DNA of 64,000 bases from positions 10,519,501 through 10,583,500 of the forward strand of contig JAVHKY010000003.1 of the NCBI GenBank assembly GCA_035079385.1, written 5' to 3'. The notes beneath the pieces are model-generated. The model ran no database searches, was not told the origin of the DNA, and saw only the letters and a list, made by a program, of their open reading frames with translations. Below, one piece after another: positions 1 to 11,500 of the stretch. The position numbers and the translations under genes are program-made. Each line of letters begins with the position of its first letter. The stretch's first letter is position 1. This DNA comes from Aspidiotus rigidus (taxonomy: Eukaryota > Arthropoda > Insecta > Hemiptera > Diaspididae).

Positions 1-246
1 CTATCTAAAATTTTTCCACCCCTTTTTATCTGAAAGTTTGTAATAAGAAGGGATTGTCGGCCTAGTCTAATACTATTTATCATATACCTAGGTGATGAAC
101 AACTCATTTGTCTAAACTGCAAAATTGACACATCTCTTCAATTTAAATACTAATAGTCAGAAGCATACACTTTTTATTCAAATTACCACCTCTATTCAAA
201 ACCATCAACAAAAATAAGAAGAATGTTGAGTACAAATGTAAAAATC

Positions 247-252
247 TTTATT
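247..252 (-). terminator. Candidate polyadenylation signal AATAAA for the GGCT-like gene
   Basis: TTTATT on the plus strand reads AATAAA on the coding strand, 163 bases after the TGA stop. This is a plausible 3'-end signal. In AT-rich DNA the hexamer also arises by chance. Confidence 0.35.
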
Positions 253-414
253 TGAACTGCATTCTATATGACGTTCTACATCGGAGTATCATTTCGTTTA
301 CGCACCGTAAAACAAATCGTGGTTCACATCATTTCCCAACATCGTCAAGGCGAAGGGACCTCGGTCCGCGAGCATAAAAAGAAGGTACGTTGCGCGCGTA
401 CCTCAAAAATGTAT

Positions 415-715
415 TCAATAGACCCAACTACCGATCTTGTTGGCCGAATCTGATGCGGGATCTATCTGCTCGTCTGCTGGCGTATTCGAGTACACTGAAT
501 TCTCAAGAGACGTTATACTGTCAACATAATTTGTCGGCACACCCAAGTTTTGCAATTGCGATACATATTTTTTTACATCCAATTGACTCTCGTGAAAGAC
601 TGAAAACGGAAATCCTGACGGTAGAAATCCTACGTCGAACGTTTTACAAGTCGTTTCTTGCTGTCCTTGTAATACCGCGCGAACGTCGGCGACAAAGGTA
701 TATCGTTGACCATAT
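415..715 (-). CDS. GGCT-like gene, exon 5 (end of domain 2 and stop)
   Basis: Acceptor ATCAG; the first base completes a serine codon, then 99 codons to TGA at 417-415. It begins YGQRYTFVADVRAVLQ and includes FPFSVFHESQLDVKKY and LQNLGVPTNYVDSI, the counterpart of the end of domain 1 in exon 3. It ends in a hydrophilic tail with KIGSWVY. The plus-strand reading frame over the same bases is a shadow. Confidence 0.68.
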
Positions 716-3540
716 CTGATAAGAAGAAAGATTCGTTTTAATTAGAGTCAAAATATGTCTGAATGTATGGGAGTAAATCTCAAAACTCCAGCATAAATCC
801 AAGATTATCAAGTGGAATTCAATTCCACCAGGTATACAGGTATTCAGGTATTTTTATAACGTCCTTATCGACTTCTTCGGACGCGCTTCAAAACTGTCTC
901 CTATTATTCGACCAGACGCAGTTTTATTAAAACGAGCTTTTATCTCGTTGACTTACACGAAAGTATTACAGTTTCATATAACTTATGTTTGTACTTACGA
1001 GAGATAATTATCTAAATCTTTTCGATCGATTGTGTATGCAGCGCCCCAGATGTGATCAAATCCCTCATATTTGGGAAAATGACCAGGTTGAGTGTTTCCT
1101 CCTAACCCGATGAACTCGTTCTAAAAAATAAAAAAAATTAAATTATTAGATTTGATTCGATGTGTTTGAAAATAATACAATATTCAAAACACAATACTAA
1201 CCATGAGCATTGCGGCCCCCGTAAGCGTTGCCGAAGGAGCAATTGTGGTCATAGCGTTTGGGAACATGAGATCACTGGCAGCAAAGATACATATTTTGTC
1301 GGCAGGAAAGTCGTTCTCATCAGACGATGTCGACGGTAATTCTTGAGAAGCAGGTGAAGAAGAGGAGCTACGCGGTAAATCTTTAGATTCCGAAGACAAC
1401 ATCGCGAGCGAAGCGATATAATCTTGTGGAACGCCAACTTGTGATAGTCGATCTAAATAATTCTTGCAACATATTTCCTGACAAAATTCTGAATGAATTG
1501 GTAGAGGAAACGCTTGCGGTAGGAGGCCGATATCCATAGTCATGCATTCCATTGCTCTTTGATTCGCGTTTGTTTGTAAATTCACCATGATATCCGAGAT
1601 CATATTCTGCTTGTAAGCGTATCTATAAAAAAAAAGAAACAGTTTCAAAAATACTTTACTGAGCCAAGATACTCAATGAATACTAATATTTATGCGCGGG
1701 CGGCTGGAGAAAGATTTCTCTGACTCTCACGTGTCGGTTTTCAACGCGTGTCGATTCAAGAATGATCAATATCAAATGTTCAGGAGAACAAATTAATTGA
1801 ATTATTTGAGTGTATAATTGCGTAGATATATAAACATAAGTACAAATAATCTAATTTTTATTGTATGCTGGTTTTCATTTTCACAACAACCAATTCACTT
1901 AATTGTGTGGAAGAATATTCCAATGCGAGGCTTTAACTTTACAGTTTACATGAATTTAAGAAGTCTGATGTAGAAATCTGAAATTCAGACGTAGTTGTAA
2001 TTTTCTAGTCCTTATATCATGAGATAAGAATAAGAACATACGACTGACGATCACCAATTTGGTGTAGGTCATAAACTCATAATATGCCAACTTTGCCATG
2101 TTACTCTTATCTCCCCAATCATTAACCTGGAAACACAGCACCGTATTCCACTTTGCATAGCTTTTTCTGTGATTCTGTACATGGCTGGACTGCCGTATAA
2201 GACCTGAACTTAAGGAAGAAAACCCCACCCCATTGCTGTTCGTTACAATCACGTACAATCATCGATCTGGAAAAAAAGCAACGTTTTCCACTTTGCTTGT
2301 TTTGTGACTGTGATTCTGATTCTGCACAATCCTGGAATAATGATTGCTTTTCTGGCTTGGTTTATACGACAGTACCATGATAAGATATGTGACATGTGAT
2401 GAAAAAAGGATGCTCCTTAGTCATTACCCACTGACAGGAACACCATTTCTGTCTGATCGGATATCGTTTTCAATCAGACAGAAATGGTGTTCCTGCCAAT
2501 GGGTAAAGAGCATCCTTTTTCTCATCGCAGGTCACATCTTTACAGTCTGTTCCACGAGAGTTTGGTGTTATAAACGATAGGCAACCCACGTCACTCACGC
2601 TTATTTTACGTTACGGAATGCGAATGGAATGCGGGTTCCCCGTGATATTTTATAATTGTACCAAACTCTCGTGGAACAGACTGAAGATTCAAGGCCACTA
2701 TCTTCTCCTATCTTCTCGATCCACAAAAAACATACTCATTCTGTAGGGATGAAAGTATCAATTTTACGATTTTGAAGATCGATGATTGTGGAAATTAGGG
2801 TTTGCGAAAGAACAGTTATAATTATATATAACTGTTATAACTAATGACCGAAAGAGAAAAATGTTTGTTCACCGATTGACCGACAACCATTTAAAGGAAA
2901 CTACTGCATTGAACCAACTGTTGACCAATCCATTTCTCGAGTATTAAATTTTTTAAAGATAAATTTGTTCGCAAATTCAATGTAGGTATAATTAAATATT
3001 CGATTTCAGCATTGGTTTCATGTGATTAGGAGAGAAGAATCACTAAATCAGTTCCACGATCTTACCAAAGAAATAAGCACTGATAAGAAATGACGGTAAA
3101 TATTTGATCTTACTGTTCAACTTTAGAGTAATCTTCTTCCGCTATGAAATAAACAACGCCCCACAAATTTCTCAGTTCGACCTCATTACGCGAACTGGCG
3201 CTAGCAGTGACTGGATCACCCAAGTTTGGAAGATAACCGAATAAATTCTGCGAGAAAAAAAGGGGATCAAGGACGTAACAATATAGCAAAACGAACAGTT
3301 TAAAACATTACAAAATCACTTGATTAATGCTCTTACCTGCAGCATTCCAGCTCCTTGACACTTCGCGGACGGTGCAATTTCTGTCATTATGGTCTCGAAC
3401 ACGAATTCACTATTTGTGAATAAGCAGAACGAACCTTTTGGCGGAAAAATTACTTTGCCCGTATTCGTGGGCCGCCCGAGTACAATTCGACTAAAGCAAA
3501 ATAATCCGATGGGCCAAAGACACATTTTCTTGCCCATCAT
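415..3540 (-). CDS. Tandem two-domain gamma-glutamylcyclotransferase-like protein (5 exons, 393 aa)
   Basis: Exons in order are 3540-3337, 3247-3114, 1622-1202, 1120-999 and 715-415. All introns are GT-AG and the phases match, giving 393 residues and a TGA stop. The protein contains two copies of one fold. In each, a beta-1 segment (CLFTNSEF, CIFAASDL) is followed by the shared IAPSA motif, then a tryptophan strand (LWGVVYFIAEEDY, IWGAAYTIDRKDL) and a C-terminal helix (YLDRLSQVGVPQDYIASL, YVSQLQNLGVPTNYVDSI). This order matches the GGCT family (YGSN loop, VWGVVYEI strand, GLPEEY helix), which releases 5-oxoproline from gamma-glutamyl compounds. The YGSN loop reads FTNSEF or FAASDL, and the glutamate usually found just after the WGVVY strand (D-x-x-E-G) is missing in both copies, so catalysis is doubtful. 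The N-terminus (MMGKKMCLWPIGLFCFS) could be a weak signal peptide. An in-frame stop and a possible acceptor upstream support the start at 3540. Family assignment is by motif order, not by search. Confidence 0.72.
999..1120 (-). CDS. GGCT-like gene, exon 4 (core strand of domain 2)
   Basis: Acceptor TTTTAG, donor CTC TC|GTAAGT. It encodes NEFIGLGGNTQPGHFPKYEG and then FDHIWGAAYTIDRKDLDNYL, matching exon 2 in length, splice phase and motif. Confidence 0.68.
1202..1622 (-). CDS. GGCT-like gene, exon 3 (end of domain 1, linker, start of domain 2)
   Basis: 140 codons after a split glutamine codon. It begins with the C-terminal half of domain 1 (FPLPIHSEF, YLDRLSQVGVPQDYIASL). A serine-rich linker (SSSSSPASQELPSTSSDEND) follows, then beta-1 of domain 2 (KICIFAASDL). 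The donor is ATG|GTTAGT. One exon joining the two domains shows that this is a single gene with fused repeats rather than two neighbouring genes. Confidence 0.7.
2389..2535. mobile_element. 147-bp hairpin MITE (family with GTGACCTGCGATGAG ends)
   Basis: Nearly perfect inverted repeat. Each arm contains GTGAC, AAAAAGGATGC and GGAACACCATTTCT, with a short centre around CGGATATCG. A second, 122-bp copy lies at 10,931-11,052. It sits in the 1.5-kb intron between exons 2 and 3 of the GGCT-like gene. No convincing target duplication is visible. Confidence 0.7.
2543..2683. mobile_element. 141-bp MITE with perfect 24-bp terminal inverted repeats
   Basis: The arms begin CAGTCTGTTCCACGAGAG and end in the exact reverse complement at 2,660-2,683. 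It begins only seven bases after the neighbouring hairpin MITE. There is no coding capacity and no clear target duplication. Confidence 0.65.
3114..3247 (-). CDS. GGCT-like gene, exon 2 (core strand of domain 1)
   Basis: Acceptor TCGCAG, donor CA|GTAAGA, ending in phase 2. It encodes NLFGYLPNLGDPV and then ELRNLWGVVYFIAEEDYSK, the tryptophan strand and following acidic helix typical of GGCT folds. It corresponds in position to exon 4 in the second domain. Confidence 0.68.
3337..3540 (-). CDS. GGCT-like gene, exon 1 (start, beta-1 of domain 1)
   Basis: Codes 68 residues from ATG-ATG to ATGCTGCAG followed by a GTAAGA donor, phase 0. It carries a hydrophobic N-terminus and the domain-1 segment FCLFTNSEF...IAPSAKCQGAGMLQ. 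This aligns residue for residue with the end of exon 3 (ICIFAASDL...IAPSATLTGAAMLM), showing an internal duplication. Confidence 0.65.
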
Positions 3541-5319
3541 TTTGTTATCCCTTCCTTCACGCGCGTTTCTGCAGGTTAAGCGTACGATTGAAAAACTTCA
3601 ATAGTAACTTTCTATATTTATATGATCGCCCACGATTGCTATTTACCAAATATCGACCGGTAATTTAAATTTATTAATGCGACTTCTAAATTGCAGTTGC
3701 GTTTTACGTTGACTTTTTATTTACGGTACGCTCGGTAGCTAAAAATGTAAAAAGACGGAATTGACAAAATATTTGATCACACTGTTATTTAAACAGTTAC
3801 GAATAAAACGCTTGCGTAGATCCCCTAGGTTACAGATCACTAAATCTACGAGACGAACTTTTCAAAATTTGAACTGAAGGTTGGATAAAGTTTGCGTTCG
3901 ACGTTATTTGAATTGAAATTCAATATACCATAATAGCATCGATCGTGATCGAGCTGTTATGTATCCCGTAAACATTTTATTGACAAAGCATTATAATGGT
4001 TTTATTTACCGGTGTTTCGGCTGCAATGCTTGCATATTAACATTTTCATAAATAGTAGGCAAATCAATGGAAAATATTTGTAGCAAGGCAAATATTATTT
4101 GTTTTCGTCGACGAAGTATAACTAATTCTTTGAATGAAGTCACCCGTTTCGATACGTTTCCTTCGCGCGGTAATGATTAGATAAATTGATAAAGAACATT
4201 TATTTGAAATCAATCATTGTACATGAATTTATACAAAATTTGAGTAGGTACGTCTATTTATGGAAGAACTACAAATCAACTGTTCGATAAATTAAAGAAA
4301 GTTTTTCCAAATCTCGAGATAAAAAGGAAGTGATGATATTTGCCGTTCCTCTTTTGCTTAAAATGAATCCTGTATTCTTTGCAGATATTTTCATGAAATT
4401 CACAATCGCTGTAGGTTCACATCGCTTCCAGCACAAAAAGTTTGGTAACAAGTTTTACAAAATTGACTCTCTTTGTGGAACAAAATATTTCAACCTCTAT
4501 GAAAATTAATATGGGTAACAAAGGGAGAAAATTTGGAAAAAATGACAAAGACGAGTCACTGAAAAGAAAGAAGACAGAAAATAAGAAAAGTTAAATTAAA
4601 TAAAATTAACGCGTAAGATTACAAAATATTCTTCTGTTTTTTTTTTCTCTTTTTCACAAATAATTCAATACCCCTCTTTTTCATGGTAAAAATAATTCGT
4701 AAGTACACCTAGGTCGGTTAAAAAACAGTACTTATTCTTTTCGTCTTTCAACGAAAAAAAAAAAAAAAATTAAATTAAAATAAAAATTTAGGTCTGCCTG
4801 CTTAAACCGTATACATGTATCATAAGTATAGTTCGTATCACAGTGACAAGTAAGTCACTGTGACATGTTATAAAAATATTCCGATCAATGTCGATCAACG
4901 TTTATAATATATGTATAATAATATAAGAAATAATATAAATGGATATACAGTACAAATTTAGAAGATGAAGGGTAAACTAACTTTCAAGGTAGAATATTGC
5001 TTATCGCACGCGAGAAGAAAGTTAATCGAACAACTACTGTCTGTGAAGTTATCTATTTTCAATGAACATTAAATCCCCGCTCTTGAATTGTTCTTACTTG
5101 ATTGGGGTAAAAATTAAAAATTGCTACAGGGTTATTACGGTCAGTCCTTGTATGGACATTAAAAAAAAAAGTACGTAAAAAAATACCATAAAAAGGGGAA
5201 AAATTATAGATATCAAAACTATCGTTTTCGATATCAGCATTATTCGTTATTATTTTTAGTCTATTTTTTTTTTTTTTCATTTTTTAAAAATTATAATTAA
5301 TCTTCACGTAAAAATATTG
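3541..5319. other. Intergenic stretch between the two host genes
   Basis: No gene recognised. It lies upstream of the GGCT-like start and downstream of the TPS stop, so it should hold the GGCT-like promoter and the TPS 3' untranslated region. It is AT-rich with several A or T runs (for example near 4,640, 4,755 and 5,265). TTTATT at about 4,199 is one possible distant polyadenylation signal for TPS. Confidence 0.4.
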
Positions 5320-5553
5320 TTACAGTTCTTTTTCCGGATAGCTCATTTCCAACTTCATATTTCCCAACGATTTCATGACGTCGGTGTTGAGTCCATTGAT
5401 ACTATCCTGGCGAGGTAATCGTTTTGAAAAATGTCTCTCTATCCATTTCAACATAGTCAGAACGGAATCCGGACTCGGTAATCGACGTTCGGCAGCCGTC
5501 CTAACGATTTGTGATTGCGTCACTCTGAACGTAGCAGCCATACCTTTTAGAGC
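5320..5553 (-). CDS. Tps1: TPS last exon and stop
   Basis: 77 codons plus TAA at 5322-5320; acceptor ATTACAG. It encodes [20 protein letters not shown] and then [20 protein letters not shown], ending in EMSYPEKEL. Confidence 0.93.
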   Translation of the reverse strand, partial: ALKGMAATFRVTQSQIVRTAAERRLPSPDSVLTMLKWIERHFSKRLPRQDSINGLNTDVMKSLGNMKLEMSYPEKEL

Positions 5554-8500
5554 CTGTAATGATAAAAGAATGAAAATATGCGATAATTCTATTAAGGCGA
5601 GACTAGGTACTGAAAAAAATACTCACTTGCATGGCGTCCTCATCAGTAGCATCGTCCCCGGCGTAAATGATACGAACTCGTTCGCTCCAGTCTAACCCAA
5701 AGGCGGTACGCAATATGTAGATGCTCGCTCGGCCTTTGTTCCAGTGTACAGGAGGTTTTGCTTCTATGGCACAGTGAGCTTGACCAACTTTGAAGCCGTG
5801 CGCCGTAATCAAGTGTTGTGCCTTAGCCACTAATTCCGGTCTGATTTCACTCGGTGTCTCGCGGTAATGGAAGGTCAAAAGTGCACCTTTATTTTCGACC
5901 CAAGCGCCTTCTTTACATACCTACGAAAAAAATTTACCTATTCACGGGTGATCCGTACGGAATTTCGAGAGTGATTATGATTATACTGTATTCACCTGTT
6001 CTTGTAAGGCCTTCGATAATTCACCAACTTTGCTATCTACTTCTTGAGGCATGGGGTGCACAAATCGACTGCCATCCGGATGTAATATTTCTAATCCGTG
6101 GTTGCCGGCGTATGTTAAACCTTCTATGCCGACCTGGTCAACAATACAGGTACGTCAAGTATTTTGTTAAAGCAAAACGATTAAAAAAATGAGCAGAGTC
6201 TCAGGGTCTTTTGTTCTAAGTCTAAAATCATGAAAATATTCAAGTTTTGCCTTCTCGATATTCCCCTATCTACAGCTTCAAGGTTAATATCTTAACAGGA
6301 AACCTATTTTATAGGAGGGTATTTAAATTATTTTTCCCAAATTTTGAATCTACTATGTATCTTTTTTCCACCAATACTTTTACTTCTTCTTGGGACCCAT
6401 GACATAAAAAAATTTCAATCTTTTAACAATATGTACAATATAGAAGAGGAAGGGGACTTGGAGAGACCTTGACTTTCAGGCTATACATTATATCAGGTGG
6501 AGGGCTTCAAAGAGTGTCGACTCTGGAGTCTTCAGGGAATCGGCAAAATTTTGAATTCCTTTTTCGTCCATCCCGAATATAAATTCCACAAAACAAGTTT
6601 CATGCTCTCCTCATAAACTCCGATTAGAAGACTTGAAGCTTTTGGTAGCCTAGTTACTCGCATATGAAGTTTGTTTCAGCGTAAGAAGTTCCTTCGATGA
6701 CATCAATAGATGGACTATAATCTCTTAGCATCGAATGTATGACTGTTATCTCAATTGCATAAGTATAATCTAAGCGCCCACAGAGTCTCAGTTTAGTTTG
6801 TGCTTATGCACGATTTAAGCAGCTACAGATTTTAGCTCAGCTCGAGTGCTTGTAGAGAAGTTACTTGGTGAATAAAGATCCATACTAGGGTAATATGGTC
6901 TGTAGAATTTAATTCTTCAAGTTCTTATAGTAAGTGAAGGCCACGTCAAATCTATGACGTCATCAGAGAGTTTAAAATTTGGATTACTTCTACTTCTGCG
7001 TTTTTTACATTCTGAAGAAAATCCTTATTTTCGTTTATAATGAAACGTGATGAATGAATGAATTGATAGGTAGATAAACTTTTACAGCACCGGATACTCA
7101 CCATCTCTTTTACATTGTTCACATTTCGTCCAGAAACGATGGCAACGAAAACGTCGGGCATATTCGACAGTCTTTCCAAAACACTTTTCGTCTCTAAAGG
7201 TAGTATGGCCAGATCTGGATGGGGTGCGATCGGAGACAGAGTGCCGTCGTAATCCAATAGCAAAGCTAATTTATCAGTTTGTCCGATGTATCTGCGACGA
7301 ATCAAGAGAAATAGTTTGAAAAATTTTATTCTTCAGAACAATAAATCGTAATCAAATACTTTATTATTCGTTTCTTGTACACAAAAAAAAAATTTTTAAT
7401 AACTCGCGGTTAACAAATAAGAAAAAAAAAGAGACGAGGGAGGGAGAAGGAAAATAATCAGCGTGAATAATCATGAGCGAAGTATTTTCTCGACCCGGTA
7501 AACATTATCCCCACATGAAGCCCTCGAATGCAAAGGACCTCAGCGATTCAAAAGTGAAAACAGGGCTTCAAATGAGAATTAAGAGATTAGAACCAGAGAT
7601 CCGAAGAGCTTCAGGTTTGTTCCTGTTCGAAGCCTCTTGAGCCTGGGAATCCAAAGGACTTCAAAGAAACGGGAACAAGGGGATCAACAAGGATTCAAAT
7701 AGGAGTTCAGAGGTGTACTTAGTTTTCCTCATTTTTTCTCGGGCTTCAGATGTGGTGAAAAATTGTTTACCGAGAAGTTGAATTTATGGGTAAATATTTT
7801 TTCATTCAATCACGAGTCTTCTGTGTCTTCAGAAATTAAGATCACAGTAAGAGTGTAAGACGAGGAATTCATAAACCAAAAAAGCCAATCCGTTCTGGGG
7901 TTGATCGAAAGGAATAAGAAAATGCAGAAAAATTTACATTTCTGTTTACCACACGAATGGACTTCTTTCAAAATCTGAATCTCAAGTCGCATTAGAAACT
8001 AGAAGAAAAAAATGGGTGCGACTTTTCGACACAGTAAAAAAGAGGAACAGTACAAGAGATTGCCAGCATATACATTAATAACATTTAGTAGTATTAAAAA
8101 AAGACGAGCAGTTGAATAAAATAGAAAAGGAAAAAGCGTTCAAACAAAAAATATAAAAGACGAGAAAATAATGTACGATTTGAAATCACAAAAAGAGAGG
8201 TCGCGAAAAGTTTGATGCTTTTGAAAGGAAACTCGTAAAACCATAGTAAATAAACGAGGAAAAATATCAATGGTCATTTTTGATAAAAATCATACTTGCT
8301 GATGTTATTTGCTTAGTTTACAGCATACTTTTTGAATAAAGTCGTTGATCTAGTTAAAAAGTGGTCAGAAAGACGTGAACAAAGTTCTGCCAACTACCTT
8401 TTTTTTTTTTGCTTAAATACCTCGCAACTGTGGACTGCAGCAGACAAACCGACCCTCCAGCATTCACAAAAGGAACATAATTGCTCGCAATACTTTGAGA

Positions 8501-11500
8501 AACTCAGCTACCATCAGGGAGTCATCAATTACTGAAAACATGTTGTCGAAATTCTTTGGGGAGGTTAGAGAGTGGCGCCCTTTTGATGATTCATAGAAGT
8601 TGGGACATTTTGGTTGTAATGATCGATCAAAACAATTCAACTAACTCAACATGTTCGTGTCCTCCATTTTTAAAAAGTTGGCAATTGGCATGTGCATACG
8701 CTTAAAATAAAGGCAATATTATTAGGTCAAAAAAGAAAAAGAGATCGACCTAGCGAAGCGAAATGGGAATCATTATTTTAAAGGCATACATTCAATGTCA
8801 CGCAAATAAAAAGAACTTCGTTTGAAAAAAAAATCATACAAAAAAAAAAAATGAAAATGGAATGCAAGTGTAATAAAGTTGACACGAAAAAAAATTTAAG
8901 ACTGGAATTGAATTTAAGAATATGTAATGCCAATATTGTAAATGTGCATACAGAGTGCATGCCGTATACATTCATGTCGGACAGCGCTAGCGTCGCGCAC
9001 AACAAAAGCAGACGACTGCTGATAGTGGCGCAAAATGAATTTCTATTCGGACCGGGCAGCGCTAGCATCGCGCAAAATTTTTGAGTTTTTTCAAATCTCT
9101 CAAAAATATGATCATCTGAAGGAAAATTTTCCACTCTTCAATTTCGTTCCTTACGAGTGCTCGCCTAAATTCATTATTTTCGGAGAAATTTAAGAAAAAC
9201 TAAAAAATCACCTATGGTTTCAAGTCACAATCACCGTTCGCTTATCAGTACTTTCTAGGTATTTTACACAGGCGACGCTAGCGACCCTACAATATGCACG
9301 GTCCGAATGATGAAAGAAGGTGTAGGGTATTTTCCCCATCTACAAATGTTGTTCTCTCAATTCTTTCCATGAAAGAGCTTGGTTCTGGACTTTTATAGTT
9401 TGAGAGCGAGTTTATTTTATGTAACCAAAATGGGACTACCGCGTCGGTTTACTGCCATACTGGGAGTAAGAGGCGAGTAAGGGTGATGCCGCGGGACTTA
9501 GCAATATTCTTGTACTTCTTTGGACTTGTAAAATTTTTCATTTTCAATTCTTGGACTTTGAAATATTTTCAACTGTTGGATTCGGAATTATTTTCAAATT
9601 GTGGGATTTAAAATTATTTTCATAAGTGGACTTGTAAAATTTTTCATTTTCAATTTTCGGACTTGGAAATATTTTCAATTGTTGAACTTGGAATTATTTT
9701 CAAATTGTGGGACTTTGAAATATTTTCATGAGTGGACTTGTAGAATTTTTCATTTTCGATTCTCGGACTTGGAAATATTTTCAACTGTTGGACTTGGAAT
9801 TATTTTCTTTGAAATATTTTCAACCGTTGGACTTGGAATTATTTTCAACTGGTGGATTCGGAATCATTTTCAACTGTTGGACTTTGAAATATTTTCAACT
9901 ATCGGACTTGCAAAAATTTTTCATTTTTGATCGTCGGACTTTGTAATATTTTCAACCCAAAAATGAAAAATTTTACAAGTCCAAGAAGTATGAAAATATT
10001 TCAAAGGAAAATAATTCTAAGTCCGACAATTGAAAATATTTCTAAGACCAAGAATTGAAAATAAAAAATTTTACAAATCCAGCAGTTGAAAATATTTCCA
10101 AGTCCAAGAATTGAAAATGAAACATTTTGCAAGTCCAAGAAGTATGAAAATATTTCAAAGAAAATAATTCCAAGTCCAACAGTTGAAAATAATTATTTCC
10201 AAATCCGAGAATTGAAAATGAAAAGAGCATTTGAAAATATTTCCAAGTCCAAGAATTGAAAATGAAAAATTTTACAAGTCCAAGAAGTATAAAAATATTT
10301 TAAAGAAAATAATTCCAAGTTCAACGGTTGAAAATATTTCCAAGTCCGAGAATTGAAAATGAAAAATTCTACAAGTCCACTTATGAAAATATTTCAAAGT
10401 TCTACAATTTGAAAATATTTTCAAGTCCAACACTTGAAAATATTTCAAAGTCCTACAATTTAAAAATAATTCCAAGTTCAACAATTGAAAATATTTCCAA
10501 GTCCGAGAATTGAAAATGAAAAATTTTACAAGTCCACTTATGAAAATATTTCAAAGTCCCACAATTTGAAAATAATTCCAAGTCCAACAGTTGAAAATAT
10601 TTCAAAGTTCCACAGTTGAAAGTATTTCAAAGTCCAACAGTTGAAAATACAAGTCTAAGAAGTACAAAAATATTTCAAAGTCCCGCGGCATCACTCTTAC
10701 TTGCCTCTTACTCCCAGTATGGCAGTAAACCAACGCGGTAGCCCCATGTCGGTTACATAAAATAAACTCGCAGTTTGAGATGCTTCAATCAACAATCAAA
10801 AAAGAAAATAGTCCTGATACCGTTTTAAATAAGCCGATTGCAGCGCTTCTGGCGGACAACCAGTCGAAATCCACTTAATTGTGTAAGGCTCGTCGTTATT
10901 TATTTACATGCACAAATTAAAACTATAAATGTGACCTACGACGAGAAAAGGATTCTGATTGCCCACTGACAGGAACACCATTTCTCTCTGATTAGATATC
11001 CAATTAGAGAGAAATGGTGTTCTTGCGGCATCCTTTTCTTATCGCAGGTCACAAATACATGAACTTGAGAGGGCAAAATAGGGTTTGCTAACACAATGTT
11101 TTTATTTATTTATTTATTCACGGTGTTTATTTGGAAGGGTACCACAAACAGACGCATAGTTAAATTATTTGCAGCATACTATTAAAAAAATAAAGAATAA
11201 TAATACGTTAAAAAAAAAAAATATATATATACAGGTAAAATGCGAAAAATCGAAAAAAAATGTTGGAAAAAAATTACAATAATTAACACGATATTAGCAC
11301 CAATTTCCATTATGTTCAAAAATTCAATTGCGTCTTTGTCTCCGGTTTCATTTTAATTTTTGGAACATTATTTCATCAACTAGGAAATATTCATTCATTA
11401 TTCTTCATTTTATTCATTTTTCCTTCGGTATGCCTTATTTTTCTTTAGTGATTTCCTTTTTCTTTTTTTCCCCCTCTCAAGTTTTAACCGCTTAAATTAT

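Noticed and set aside
390..719. 109-codon plus-strand frame at the left edge
   Set aside because: It lies antisense to the spliced last exon of the GGCT-like gene, which has matched splice phase and a repeated-domain counterpart.
9601..10513. Phe/Leu-rich frames on both strands
   Set aside because: They are produced by the short AT-rich units of the foldback element at 9,406-10,771.
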